Shown here: piece by piece, positions 14,029-21,375 of the stretch
Position numbering within the stretch: the stretch's first letter is position 1
Layout of the letters: each line of letters starts with the position of its first letter
Assembly (NCBI GenBank): GCA_002405485.1
Contig: DHLW01000127.1
Span: 271-21,742 of the forward strand
Reading direction: 5' to 3'
Length of the DNA stretch: 21,472 nt
DNA from: Phycisphaerales bacterium UBA4658
GTDB taxonomy: Bacteria > Planctomycetota > Phycisphaerae > Phycisphaerales > UBA1924
Position numbers and translations under genes: made by a program
Notes under the pieces: model-generated
What the model saw: the letters and a program-made list of their open reading frames with translations, nothing else
What the model was told of the DNA's origin: nothing
Database searches by the model: none

Positions 14029-14886
14029 TCATGAGCGCTTGGGGGCGTGCTTCTCGAGCATCGAGCCCGCCCAGGTCAGCCCGATGGGCACGCCCAGGAA
14101 CGCGCCCGCCAGCCAGTCCAGGGGAAGCGGCCGAGCCAGTGCAAACAGCCGACCGGCGATCGCCGCTCGCAGGACACCGTCCGAACCCGAGTGCACGACG
14201 GTGGCCAGCGCCGGTGATACCGAAGCCAGGATCGCGATCCCGGCGACGAAGATGGCGGGCGAGACGCGTTGCGACGCCACGCGTCCAGCGGCCGCGGCAA
14301 ACACGCCCGCGATGGTGGCCGCCGCGAAGGTCTGCCCCTTCAGCGTGCTCTGCGCAATCACCCAGCAGGAGACGGCTCCCGCGACCGCCGCCGCCGCAAG
14401 CGCGATCGGAGCGGTGGCGTCCAGGAGCTTGGTGGGCTCAGGAGGGAGCACATGCTGGTGCGGCGCGGCCTTCGTGCCCAGGTGCCGCTCTGGAATCATG
14501 AAGATGACCAGGACGACCGCGAGCCCCATGGCGCCCACGAGCACGCCCTCGAGGGCGATGGTCTGCAGCGAGGCGCCCGACTGGGTCCGCCCGAGGATCG
14601 TGTCCACCCGGCCGGTGTTCATCGCCGCCCAGGCCAGCACCAGACCGGCGGAGAACATGCCCGCGCGCCGACCGACCAGCCGAGCGCCAAGCGCCCCCAC
14701 GCCGAGCGCCAGCCCCATGGCCACGACCCCGGCGATGATGCCCTGCATGGGCGTCGCGGTGATCAGCAGCGAAGCGCCCTTGCCCGCGTCCGGGGTGCGG
14801 AGCGACGCCGTGAGGTACCCGGCCAGAGGACCGGCCCCGAAGAGCGCGAGCATCGGAATGCCATACCGAACCGCGGCGTTGAGCAT
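14029..14886 (-). CDS. Multi-pass membrane protein, family not recognised
   Basis: A 285-residue protein of strongly hydrophobic, Ala/Gly/Val-rich sequence with about eight predicted membrane segments, for example GIPMLALFGAGPLAGYL, GIIAGVVAMGLALGVGALGA, LVGAMGLAVVLVIFMIP and AIALAAAAVAGAVSCWVIA. A central hydrophilic loop (PERHLGTKAAPHQHVLPPEPT) divides two halves of four segments each, suggesting an inner-membrane protein with internal symmetry. The last segment ends with the basic tail EKHAPKRS. I recognise no family and no catalytic motif. The ATG at 14886 is chosen over the in-frame extension to 15051 because the extension is Arg/Pro-rich and non-hydrophobic, and because TACGCT, a TAnnnT hexamer, lies 6 nt before this ATG. 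It follows the release-factor-like gene on the same strand after 186 bp. Confidence 0.7.
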   Translation of the reverse strand: MLNAAVRYGIPMLALFGAGPLAGYLTASLRTPDAGKGASLLITATPMQGIIAGVVAMGLALGVGALGARLVGRRAGMFSAGLVLAWAAMNTGRVDTILGRTQSGASLQTIALEGVLVGAMGLAVVLVIFMIPERHLGTKAAPHQHVLPPEPTKLLDATAPIALAAAAVAGAVSCWVIAQSTLKGQTFAAATIAGVFAAAAGRVASQRVSPAIFVAGIAILASVSPALATVVHSGSDGVLRAAIAGRLFALARPLPLDWLAGAFLGVPIGLTWAGSMLEKHAPKRS

Positions 14887-14892
14887 GGGCGG

Positions 14893-14898
14893 AGCGTA
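14893..14898 (-). promoter_or_regulatory. TAnnnT element adjacent to the membrane-protein start
   Basis: On the minus strand TACGCT is followed by 6 nt and the ATG at 14886. The spacing matches the TACCCT elements before coaX and the divergent acidic gene and fits a leaderless mRNA. No -35 is convincing. Confidence 0.35.
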
Positions 14899-15072
14899 TG
14901 CGTCCGTTCCGCGGGCGCGAGTCCGCACCCGCCCGGGCGGCTGAGAATGCACCCTCGATGATCCGCGATCGGTCGCGCGTGTCGATGCCGGCTGCTGCAC
15001 GCCCGCCTGCTCCCCACCTGGGCCCCGCGCACGCCCCATGCAGGAATGCAACCGGCGGTGAAGAGCGGGTTG

Positions 15073-15672
15073 CTACTTGAGTGCGTGCATGCCGAGCCGC
15101 TCCCGCTCGCGGTTGACCATCGCCAGCGCGGGCGGATGTTCCCGGGTGAGCTTCACGATCTGGCTGGCGGAGATGTTCAGCCGAAGCGACGCGACCTTGG
15201 TCTCCCAACCGGCAGCAGCGAGGACATCGAGCGCCTCGGCGAGCAGGGCCGGATAGTCATGATGATCGGGGTTGAGTTCCAGGATGCCCTCGCCGCCCGC
15301 CGACCAGCGGCTCTTGGGTGGCGAGCCGGCCGTGGCGCCTTTGGGTGCGGCGCGTCGTCGCGAACGCCACAGCGCGCTCCCGACGGCCCCATCGGGGACC
15401 GGAGTGCGGACGCCGACGGCGAGGGCCAGCCGAAGACGCCGGAGCGCGACCCGACGGTTCTCCGTCTGCGTGCGTCGCTCGCCCGCGTGGGCCGAGATGC
15501 CCGTCGGCTGGTGCACCAGTTCGATGAGCGTCTCGACCTTGTTGCGATTCTGGCCGCCCGGTCCGCCGGTGCGGCCGGTGCCGACGCGACACTGCGCAAG
15601 CAGGTCGTCATCCGGCAGACAGGCCGGATGCGGCCAGGGAACCGGGCTGGATTGACTGCCAGAAGCCGACAT
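15073..15672 (-). CDS. GGQ-domain peptide chain release factor-like protein
   Basis: A 199-residue protein carrying only the peptidyl-tRNA hydrolysis domain of class I release factors. The motif [20 protein letters not shown] (residues 35-54) holds the universal GGQ at 39-41, followed by [26 protein letters not shown], the strand-helix that normally follows it in RF1/RF2. There is no PxT or SPF codon-recognition domain, so it cannot read stop codons. It resembles ribosome-rescue hydrolases (ArfB/ICT1) and the RF-like proteins of planctomycetes. Instead of the Lys/Arg-rich ArfB tail it has a C-terminal region, [25 protein letters not shown] to [30 protein letters not shown], which is helical and likely contacts RNA or the ribosome. 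The ATG at 15672 is chosen because the frame upstream is a shadow of the divergent gene; the Shine-Dalgarno is weak. Confidence 0.78.
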   Translation of the reverse strand: MSASGSQSSPVPWPHPACLPDDDLLAQCRVGTGRTGGPGGQNRNKVETLIELVHQPTGISAHAGERRTQTENRRVALRRLRLALAVGVRTPVPDGAVGSALWRSRRRAAPKGATAGSPPKSRWSAGGEGILELNPDHHDYPALLAEALDVLAAAGWETKVASLRLNISASQIVKLTREHPPALAMVNRERERLGMHALK

Positions 15673-15729
15673 CACGCGGGAAGTCCGTTCACCCGACTCG
15701 CGCCGTGGCCGGGATTCGAAGAGTCTGAC

Positions 15730-16140
15730 ATGCCAGGGCGTGAACGGGCGAGCAAGCTGTGCACGGTATGCGGCCGCGAGATCGCGTGGCGCAAGAAGTG
15801 GGAGCGCGACTGGGCCAACGTCCGGTACTGCTCCAGCGCGTGCCGATCGGCTCGGGTCACCCCGGTGGATGCCGCGTTGGAAGCGGAGATCCTGCTCCTG
15901 CTCCGAGGCAGACCCATCGAGGCAAGCATCTGTCCGTCGGAGGCGGCCCGGCGCGTGGCGGCGGGCTCGCAGGGCGGCGAGGCGATCGACTGGCGCTCGC
16001 TCATGGAGCCCGCACGCGCGGCGGCCCGTCGTCTGGTGGCCAAGGGTGCCGTCGAGGTGACACAGGGCGGGCGGGTGGTGGATCCGTCCACGGCCAAGGG
16101 GCCGATCCGGATTCGACGCGTGGGTCGGGGCATCGCGTGA
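15730..16140 (+). CDS. DUF2256-DUF3253 zinc-ribbon fusion protein
   Basis: A 136-residue protein of two small domains. Residues 9-40 form a DUF2256-type zinc knuckle: CTVC (Cys11, Cys14), then [19 protein letters not shown] (Cys34, Cys38), the W-RKKW-x-YCSxxCR pattern of that family. Residues 45-136 match DUF3253, a winged-helix-like domain with the ICPSEAAR signature (67-74) and a basic end. The function of either domain is unknown; together they suggest a small nucleic-acid-binding protein. DUF3253 proteins are often found fused or adjacent to DUF2256. The ATG at 15730 lies 57 bp from the divergently transcribed release-factor-like gene, so both probably share a regulatory region, but the gap is too short to show a clear promoter pair. 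Confidence 0.82.
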   Translation: MPGRERASKLCTVCGREIAWRKKWERDWANVRYCSSACRSARVTPVDAALEAEILLLLRGRPIEASICPSEAARRVAAGSQGGEAIDWRSLMEPARAAARRLVAKGAVEVTQGGRVVDPSTAKGPIRIRRVGRGIA

Positions 16141-16153
16141 GCAGCGTCCTTTG

Positions 16154-16168
16154 GCAGGCCACGCCTGC
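16154..16168. terminator. Hairpin between convergent genes
   Basis: GCAGGC (16154-16159) and GCCTGC (16163-16168) form a perfect 6-bp stem with a 3-nt CAC loop, in the 37-bp gap between two convergent stop codons. The position suits a shared terminator, but there is no clear T-tract on either strand. Confidence 0.4.
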
Positions 16169-16177
16169 GCCCGCGCG

Positions 16178-17206
16178 TCAGATCGGCCTCTTGTAATCCT
16201 CATCGGCGATGCCGCGAGGAATGCGCCGACGGGTGATGGGCGTGTCGTCGTCCGCGGGGGAGCCCCGGGCGCCAACAAGCGATGCGGCGCTCTCAATGGC
16301 CCGTTCCACCGCGCTCACGGCGTGATCGGCCCCATGGACCTCATCCCCGATCGCACGGTTGAGCGCGCCGACCGCCTTGGGCGCCGACGACGCCACGCCG
16401 CGCTTGGAGATCTGTTCCACCTCGCGCTCCACGGCCTTGTCGAGTTCGCTCGGAGCCGTGATGATCACGCCCCGCTCGACGCCGGCCCGGAACCACAGGC
16501 ACACGCCCAGACAGGTGAACATGGCCAGGATCGGCATCAGCACCCATTGCGCCGCCATGCCCAGCCCCGAGAGCGACATCGCCCCGATGCGGCCCCCGTC
16601 AAGCTGCGCGGTCATGACCGAGTAGTCGGCGAAGATGCCCGGCACGCCCATGCTCGGCAGCATGGCATGCCAAGGCAGGGCGACCAGCGCCAGAACCAGA
16701 CCCCAGACCGCCGACGTGGTCACCCGTTCCACCCCCGGGATGCTCGCCCCGCCCGCGACGACGACGCCAAGCAGCGTGAGCACCGAAAGGCAGACGCAGG
16801 CGATCACGCCCACCCCGCTCGCCAAACCGCTGGCCCGCTTCATGACCTTGTCCGCCGGCGAGGCGACGCGATTCAGATCCACCGAGGCGACCGACGCCGA
16901 CGTCCCGGAAACGTCCGTGTTCACAGGCATCGCCGTCGGCTGGCTGGCCGCGATCGCCGCGTCCTCGGGTGTGCCCTCTGCGGGCTCCGCGACGGCCCCG
17001 GGCAGCACCCCTACCACCCGCAGCGGGGCTCTCTCCGACTTTGCGGGCTTGATCTGCTCCACCCGCACCTCTGTGTACGCCGCAAACCCGTACACCAGCA
17101 TCTGCACCATGCAGCACAGGGCGAGCACCACTGACGCCATCGTCACCCACCGCCGAAGCTGGCAGACCGCCCCACTCACGTGCGGCTTAGGAACGGAGTG
17201 CTTCAT
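16178..17206 (-). CDS. Membrane protein with four predicted helices, family not recognised
   Basis: A 342-residue membrane protein. Predicted segments are MASVVLALCCMVQMLVYGFAAY (about 22-43), then after a long Ala/Ser/Pro-rich soluble loop with acidic residues, GVGVIACVCLSVLTLLGVVVAGG, a third near SAVWGLVLALVALPWHAMLP, and AAQWVLMPILAMFTCLGVCLWF. The C-terminal 90 residues are hydrophilic and charged (ELDKAVEREVEQISKRG), ending EDYKRPI. I recognise no family. The ATG at 17206 is chosen because GGAG lies 10 nt upstream; an in-frame ATG at 17299 would add a 31-residue polar leader and is possible. The gene is divergent from mqnC and convergent with the DUF2256-DUF3253 gene. The Ala/Gly-rich four-helix topology and absence of charged intramembrane residues argue against a transporter, but this is weak evidence. 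Confidence 0.7.
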   Translation of the reverse strand: MKHSVPKPHVSGAVCQLRRWVTMASVVLALCCMVQMLVYGFAAYTEVRVEQIKPAKSERAPLRVVGVLPGAVAEPAEGTPEDAAIAASQPTAMPVNTDVSGTSASVASVDLNRVASPADKVMKRASGLASGVGVIACVCLSVLTLLGVVVAGGASIPGVERVTTSAVWGLVLALVALPWHAMLPSMGVPGIFADYSVMTAQLDGGRIGAMSLSGLGMAAQWVLMPILAMFTCLGVCLWFRAGVERGVIITAPSELDKAVEREVEQISKRGVASSAPKAVGALNRAIGDEVHGADHAVSAVERAIESAASLVGARGSPADDDTPITRRRIPRGIADEDYKRPI

Positions 17207-17410
17207 GGCGACACGCTCCGGACGCGGTTGATCGACGAGACGCACAATCGGCGCATGCTGGGAATATCGCCACCGAAACAGGGTGTCTTGAATGCTCATG
17301 CGATTTCATCCACAACGGACGATTTTGAAGGGCGTCTGGTCAGCGGATCGATGGCGGGAGGGGCGATAAACTCGCCCGCGGAAGCCCTTGGTCAAGTCCG
17401 AACACCCGTG

Positions 17411-17438
17411 TGGACGCCGCAGGAGAGGCGGCTATACT
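17411..17438 (+). promoter_or_regulatory. Sigma-70-like promoter for mqnC
   Basis: TGGACG (17411-17416), a 16-nt spacer and TATACT (17433-17438) form a good -35/-10 pair. The -10 matches consensus at five of six positions. Transcription would start near 17445, leaving a leader of about 26 nt before the ATG at 17471. This supports that ATG over any upstream in-frame start. Confidence 0.6.
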
Positions 17439-17470
17439 TTCAGAGATTTTTGAAAGTTCCGAAGTCGCCC

Positions 17471-19000
17471 ATGCCCATTTACGCCCCACCACCGGAACAC
17501 CCGAAGTTGAGCGCTCTGGATCCCGGGCTGCTTCGCGCGGTGAGTTTCGGGCACGCTCGGCTGACGCCGGATCAGGCGCTCGAGATCTTTCGGGCCCAGT
17601 CCATTCATGAGCTGGGCCGGCACGCCGACGCTCGCTGCCGCACGATCCACGGCGACCACGTTCGCACGTACATCATCGACCGCAACATCAACTACACCAA
17701 CGTCTGCAGCGCCAAGTGCACCTTCTGCGCCTTCCGGCGCGATGAGGGCGACGCCGACGCGTACACGCTCGAGCCCGAGGCGATCCACGCCAAGATCGCC
17801 GAGCTTGAGGCCATCGGCGGCACACAGATCCTCATGCAGGGCGGCATGAACCCCGCGCTGCCCCTTGAGTGGTACACCAAACTGCTCAGCGGCATCAAGG
17901 CCAAGTTCCCTCGGATGCACATCCACGCCTTCAGCCCGCCGGAGTTCATTGAGTTCGTCCGGTTCTTTGATCCGCCCGGCGACACGCTGGAAGCCAAGAT
18001 CCGCTGGGTCATGGTGCGGCTGCGCGACGCGGGGCTGGATTCACTCCCCGGCGGGGGGGGCGAGATCTTCAGCGATCCCGTCCGCCGAAAGATCGGGCTG
18101 GGCAAGTGCGACGCCGAGGCGTGGCTGACGACGATGTACGTGGCCCACACGCTGGGCATGTTCACGAGCGCAACGATGATGTTCGGCCACATCGAGGGCC
18201 ACGCCGACCGCGTGCACCACATGTGGCTCGTTCGCAAGTGGCAGGACCGCATCTTGCGCGAGAGCGGGGCCTGTCCTGCCTCTGGCGGCACAGGCGGCTC
18301 GCCTGTGTCTTCTCCGTATGGCCACTACGTCTCCTTCATCTCCTGGCCCTTCCAGCGTGAGAACACGCCGCTGGGTCGCGTGCCGGATTGGGGTGCGGAC
18401 GTTGCCGAACTCGACATGGAGTTTCCGGGCGACGCGCTCGCTCGCGCCGGCAACATCCTGGAAAGCACCGCGATCACATCGCGCGCCAAGGACCTGCCCA
18501 AAGGCCACCGCACCGCCGACGTGTACGACTTCGACGCCATCGACCGCTCGGCATTCCCCACCGCCCACCTCTTCGGCAAGCGCGTCCGCATGTCGAGCGC
18601 AACCGACTATCTCCGCACCCAGGCCCTCAGCCGCCTCTTCCTCGACAACATCTACTCCATCGGCGCAAGCTGGGTCACCATGGGCCCGCACGTCGGCCAG
18701 GTCGCGCTCGGCTATGGCGCTAACGACATGGGCAGCGTGATGATGGAAGAAAACGTCGTCTCGAGCGCTGGTACGACATATTGCCTGGATGAACCGGTGC
18801 TCTGCCGCCTGATCCGCGATCTGGGCTTCACGCCCGCACAGCGGAACAACACCTACGACGTGATCCGCGTGCACGCGGGCGAGAAGACCGACCCGGACCT
18901 TGCCGTGACGGATTGGTCGACGCATCGGGCGAAGAAGACGCATCAGCAGGCGCCGCGTGCTGCGAAGACCAAGGTGGCGCTGAGTGTGAGTGCGCGGTAG
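17471..19000 (+). CDS. mqnC: Cyclic dehypoxanthinyl futalosine synthase MqnC (radical SAM)
   Basis: A 509-residue radical SAM enzyme of the futalosine route to menaquinone; MqnC cyclises dehypoxanthinyl futalosine. The 4Fe-4S motif is CSAKCTFC (Cys79, Cys83, Cys86), preceded by TYIIDRNINYTNV. Other family marks are QILMQGGMNP, HAFSPPEF, DSLPGGGGEIF, TSATMMFGHIEG, FISWPFQRENTPLGR and ASWVTMGPHVGQVALGYGANDMGSVMMEENVVSSAG. These fit MqnC better than the related MqnE. Family members are about 370-400 residues; the extra length comes from a 30-residue N-terminal part, a roughly 80-residue insertion after FQRENTPLGR, a short insertion encoded by a palindromic repeat (18289-18307), and a basic 35-residue tail. 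The start at 17471 is set by the promoter just upstream. No other menaquinone gene is in the window. The 8-G run at 18053-18060 codes for the conserved GGGG. Confidence 0.92.
   Translation: MPIYAPPPEHPKLSALDPGLLRAVSFGHARLTPDQALEIFRAQSIHELGRHADARCRTIHGDHVRTYIIDRNINYTNVCSAKCTFCAFRRDEGDADAYTLEPEAIHAKIAELEAIGGTQILMQGGMNPALPLEWYTKLLSGIKAKFPRMHIHAFSPPEFIEFVRFFDPPGDTLEAKIRWVMVRLRDAGLDSLPGGGGEIFSDPVRRKIGLGKCDAEAWLTTMYVAHTLGMFTSATMMFGHIEGHADRVHHMWLVRKWQDRILRESGACPASGGTGGSPVSSPYGHYVSFISWPFQRENTPLGRVPDWGADVAELDMEFPGDALARAGNILESTAITSRAKDLPKGHRTADVYDFDAIDRSAFPTAHLFGKRVRMSSATDYLRTQALSRLFLDNIYSIGASWVTMGPHVGQVALGYGANDMGSVMMEENVVSSAGTTYCLDEPVLCRLIRDLGFTPAQRNNTYDVIRVHAGEKTDPDLAVTDWSTHRAKKTHQQAPRAAKTKVALSVSAR
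18289..18307. repeat. Palindromic repeat inserted in frame in mqnC
   Basis: CACAGGC-GGCTC-GCCTGTG is a 7-bp perfect inverted repeat around a 5-nt loop. It encodes GTGGSPVS within a segment (about residues 266-283 of MqnC) lying between RKWQDRILRES and YVSFISWPF, where relatives join directly. Short palindromes of the CAGGC-loop-GCCTG type are dispersed in many planctomycete genomes, as I recall; only this clear copy is visible here. Confidence 0.6.
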
Positions 19001-19200
19001 CTCGCCGAGGCACACCGACGGTTCCCGTCCGCCGACATTGGCACGACTGCACCATTGCATCCGTCGACGCCGCGTGCATATGCGTGATGGCGTGTTTGAT
19101 GCAATCGGTCACGATTCATGCCAACTGCGCGACGGTGACACGAACCCGCGTGTGAGTCCGTCGATGAGCACGGCCGTTCTGACGTACCTGTTTAGGGACC
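19001..19200. other. mqnC-protease gap with an inverted repeat
   Basis: No gene is seen. A weak hairpin (GACGG-TTC-CCGTC) follows about 16 nt after the mqnC stop, without a T-tract. ATTGCATC (19054-19061) and GATGCAAT (19098-19105) form an 8-bp perfect inverted repeat 36 nt apart, with a GCATATGC palindrome between them. The arms might fold the RNA or form a protein-binding pair upstream of the protease promoter. Confidence 0.35.
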
Positions 19201-19229
19201 TTGCGGCGCCGAGCGCCTTCCGATAGCGT
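19201..19229 (+). promoter_or_regulatory. Sigma-70-like promoter for the S8 protease
   Basis: TTGCGG (19201-19206), a 17-nt spacer and TAGCGT (19224-19229) form a -35/-10 pair about 60 nt before the ATG at 19291. The -35 resembles the TTGCGT of the secretin promoter. A GGAGAGAG Shine-Dalgarno follows shortly before the start codon. Confidence 0.5.
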
Positions 19230-19290
19230 CTTGCCGTCTGGAGTTGACGAACACCGCCGCGGACCACCGCGCATCTGGAGAGAGAACAAG

Positions 19291-20964
19291 ATGCGGAACA
19301 CAGCACCCCGTTTGGTTTCGATTGTTGCAGCCGGCGTGATCATCCAATCCGCGAGCGCGATCGAGTCCTTCTGGTCATTTCTCGACGTCGGGCAGGTTCT
19401 TGGCGCCGATGCGTTCTATGCCAACGGCTTTGCCGGCGGAAACTCGGTGGTTGCAAGCATCGAGGGGGGCCTGGCGTGGAACGGGCACTCCACGCTCGGG
19501 CATGTCACGAACTTCTTCAGCGCGCCAACGACGACGGGCATCGTCTCATCCCACGCCACGTCTGTCGCCTCGCTTGTTGCCGGCAGAGGCACAACCGTCG
19601 AACAACGCGGCATCGCTCACCAGTCCACCCTCTGGTCCGGCTCGCTCGCGTCGACGTTTACATCTTCGACAAGCTGGTCGACGGCCACGTCCGACTTCTG
19701 GCGGCCGTATGAGGCGGTCATGAACACCGGCGTCAACGGTCGTCGCGCGGATGTCGTGACTTCCTCGTGGGGGGCTCGGCTCAACAACGGGAACGGCACA
19801 TTCAGCTACTACGCCGGGAACTACGAAGCGTCCAAGGTCGCCGACATGCTCGCCGCGCGACACGGAACCACAGTCTGCTTCGCCGCGATGAACGACGGGC
19901 CCGGGGAGAACACCGTCCGTGATCCCGGCGCCGCGTACAACTCGATCACCGTCGGCGCGCTCTGGGGTGTTGAGGGTTCGGACTTCGATCAGGTTGCGAC
20001 TTTCTCAGGGCGCGGCGCCGTGGCGACCTATGTCCCGACATCGCAGAGCGGCGGAAACGTCATCGCTCCGGCCCAGAGCAAGCGGGCCGCCGTCGATCTC
20101 GTGGCGCCCGGCGGAGATCTGTGGACTGCGACCACCGGGGGCGCCAATGCGTACACGTCGTTCGGTGGAACATCCGCGGCCACTCCGCTCGTCGCCGCCG
20201 GCGCAGCGCTGCTCACGGACGTGGCCTACGCCCGGTACAACGGCGGCGTCTCGAAGGATGGCCGCGTCATCAAGGCCGTGCTCATGAACTCCGCTCGGAA
20301 GATTCCAGGGTGGTCCAATGGCATGTATGAGGCGTATCAACCGCCGATCACCAATGGCAATCCGATCCTTCCCATCGTGATCTTCCCGGGCTTCTACTAC
20401 CAGCGCACCGATCAGGCTCTGGACTTTGCGTCCGGTGCGGGCGCGATGGACCTTCGCGCCGCGTATGCCCAGTTCGCCGGGCCCGGAATCACCGCCGACG
20501 TGGCCGGACTCGGGGGCGGCGCGGTTGAAGCTGTTGGCTGGGATTACGGGGTCGTCGCCCAGAACGGTCTGAACAAGTACGACTTGCCGTACATGCGCGC
20601 CGGCGAAACGCTGACCGTCACCCTGAACTGGTTCGCCGAGTATGTCGAAGCATCTGCCGGGCTTGCCAACTGGGGCAGTCTCGACGATCTTTCCCTGAGC
20701 ATCGTGCAATGGGGCGGGAGCTTCGTTCCGGCCCTGGCGCTCTCTGATACGCAATACAACAACGTCGAACATCTTGTCTGGACTGCCCCCTACGGCGGCT
20801 ACTTCTCCATTCTCGTTCAATGGCGAGGTGAAGTCTGGGACCTCACCGGCGATGTCAATCAGACGGCCTACGGACTCGCGTGGTCCGTGCCCACTCCCAG
20901 TGCCGCAGTTCTCCTCGGCATCAGCGGAGTCCTGCTCGCCCGGCGCCGCCGCGCACGCTCTTGA
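19291..20964 (+). CDS. Exported subtilisin-like (S8) protease with PEP-CTERM sorting signal
   Basis: A 557-residue secreted serine protease homologue. A signal peptide covers residues 1-23 (LVSIVAAGVIIQ core, cleavage after ASA). Peptidase S8 marks are the His motif SSHATSVASLVAG (His88), the oxyanion-hole Asn201 in CFAAMNDGPGENT, and the Ser motif FGGTSAATPLVAAGAALL (Ser295). The first catalytic motif, normally with Asp in VAVIDTG, reads VASIEGG with Glu58, a substitution also typical of sedolisins. A beta-rich domain fills residues 390-530. The end VPTPSAAVLLGISGVLLARRRRARS is a PEP-CTERM signal: PxP motif, short hydrophobic helix, Arg cluster. This predicts processing by an exosortase at the cell envelope. 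GGAGAGAG precedes the ATG at 19291. Whether the protein is catalytically active is uncertain because of the Glu. The neighbouring genes give no clue to its substrate. Confidence 0.85.
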   Translation: MRNTAPRLVSIVAAGVIIQSASAIESFWSFLDVGQVLGADAFYANGFAGGNSVVASIEGGLAWNGHSTLGHVTNFFSAPTTTGIVSSHATSVASLVAGRGTTVEQRGIAHQSTLWSGSLASTFTSSTSWSTATSDFWRPYEAVMNTGVNGRRADVVTSSWGARLNNGNGTFSYYAGNYEASKVADMLAARHGTTVCFAAMNDGPGENTVRDPGAAYNSITVGALWGVEGSDFDQVATFSGRGAVATYVPTSQSGGNVIAPAQSKRAAVDLVAPGGDLWTATTGGANAYTSFGGTSAATPLVAAGAALLTDVAYARYNGGVSKDGRVIKAVLMNSARKIPGWSNGMYEAYQPPITNGNPILPIVIFPGFYYQRTDQALDFASGAGAMDLRAAYAQFAGPGITADVAGLGGGAVEAVGWDYGVVAQNGLNKYDLPYMRAGETLTVTLNWFAEYVEASAGLANWGSLDDLSLSIVQWGGSFVPALALSDTQYNNVEHLVWTAPYGGYFSILVQWRGEVWDLTGDVNQTAYGLAWSVPTPSAAVLLGISGVLLARRRRARS

Positions 20965-21375
20965 CTTGCCCCGGGACACTGATGCTCGGAGCCGATCACC
21001 CTCCCCGACTGACCGCGGTTCCAGACGGTCGATCGTCGGATCGCTCCGACCGGCGAACAGGATCGATCCTCGGCGGCAGGTTGCACCGACCACACGACGG
21101 CTCCACTCCGCGCCATCGACCGCGGCCCCGGGCGGTCGGCGTGCCTTGGTTGCACACCGGCCGGACCCGAGACATGCCTGCACTCCGATCCGTTCCTGAG
21201 CCAACTCGACGAGACCATGATGCGCCGATAAGCCCGATTGGTCGGGCCGACGGGCAGACCGCGCGAGTGGGTCAGTTGGCAGGAACCTAGGTAAGTCTGC
21301 GCGCGAGCGCGAGGGCACACCGACGACTCAGAGCCGCCGTCGGTGGCACGAAGACACAATCGTCTTGCGCATGAC
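20965..21375. other. Gene-free right-end region rich in palindromes
   Basis: No coding frame is convincing here. Several perfect inverted repeats cluster: GTCGGA-TCGC-TCCGAC (21035-21050), which can alternatively fold as CGGTCG/CGACCG (21026-21052); the 12-bp palindrome AGGATCGATCCT (21059-21070); and CGACCGC/GCGGTCG with an 8-nt loop (21117-21138). None has a T-tract. They could be terminators for the protease gene, a structured RNA or binding sites. Confidence 0.4.
21318..21366 (-). terminator. Tandem hairpins, possible terminator of the minus-strand gene at the right edge
   Basis: CACCGACG (21318-21325) and CGTCGGTG (21338-21345) form a perfect 8-bp stem with a 12-nt loop; AAGAC and GTCTT (21352-21366) form a second, weaker stem. 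Read on the minus strand, both lie just after the TAA at 21376-21378 that probably ends the partial gene. There is no T-tract, so this may be a Rho-dependent end or a stability element. Confidence 0.4.
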
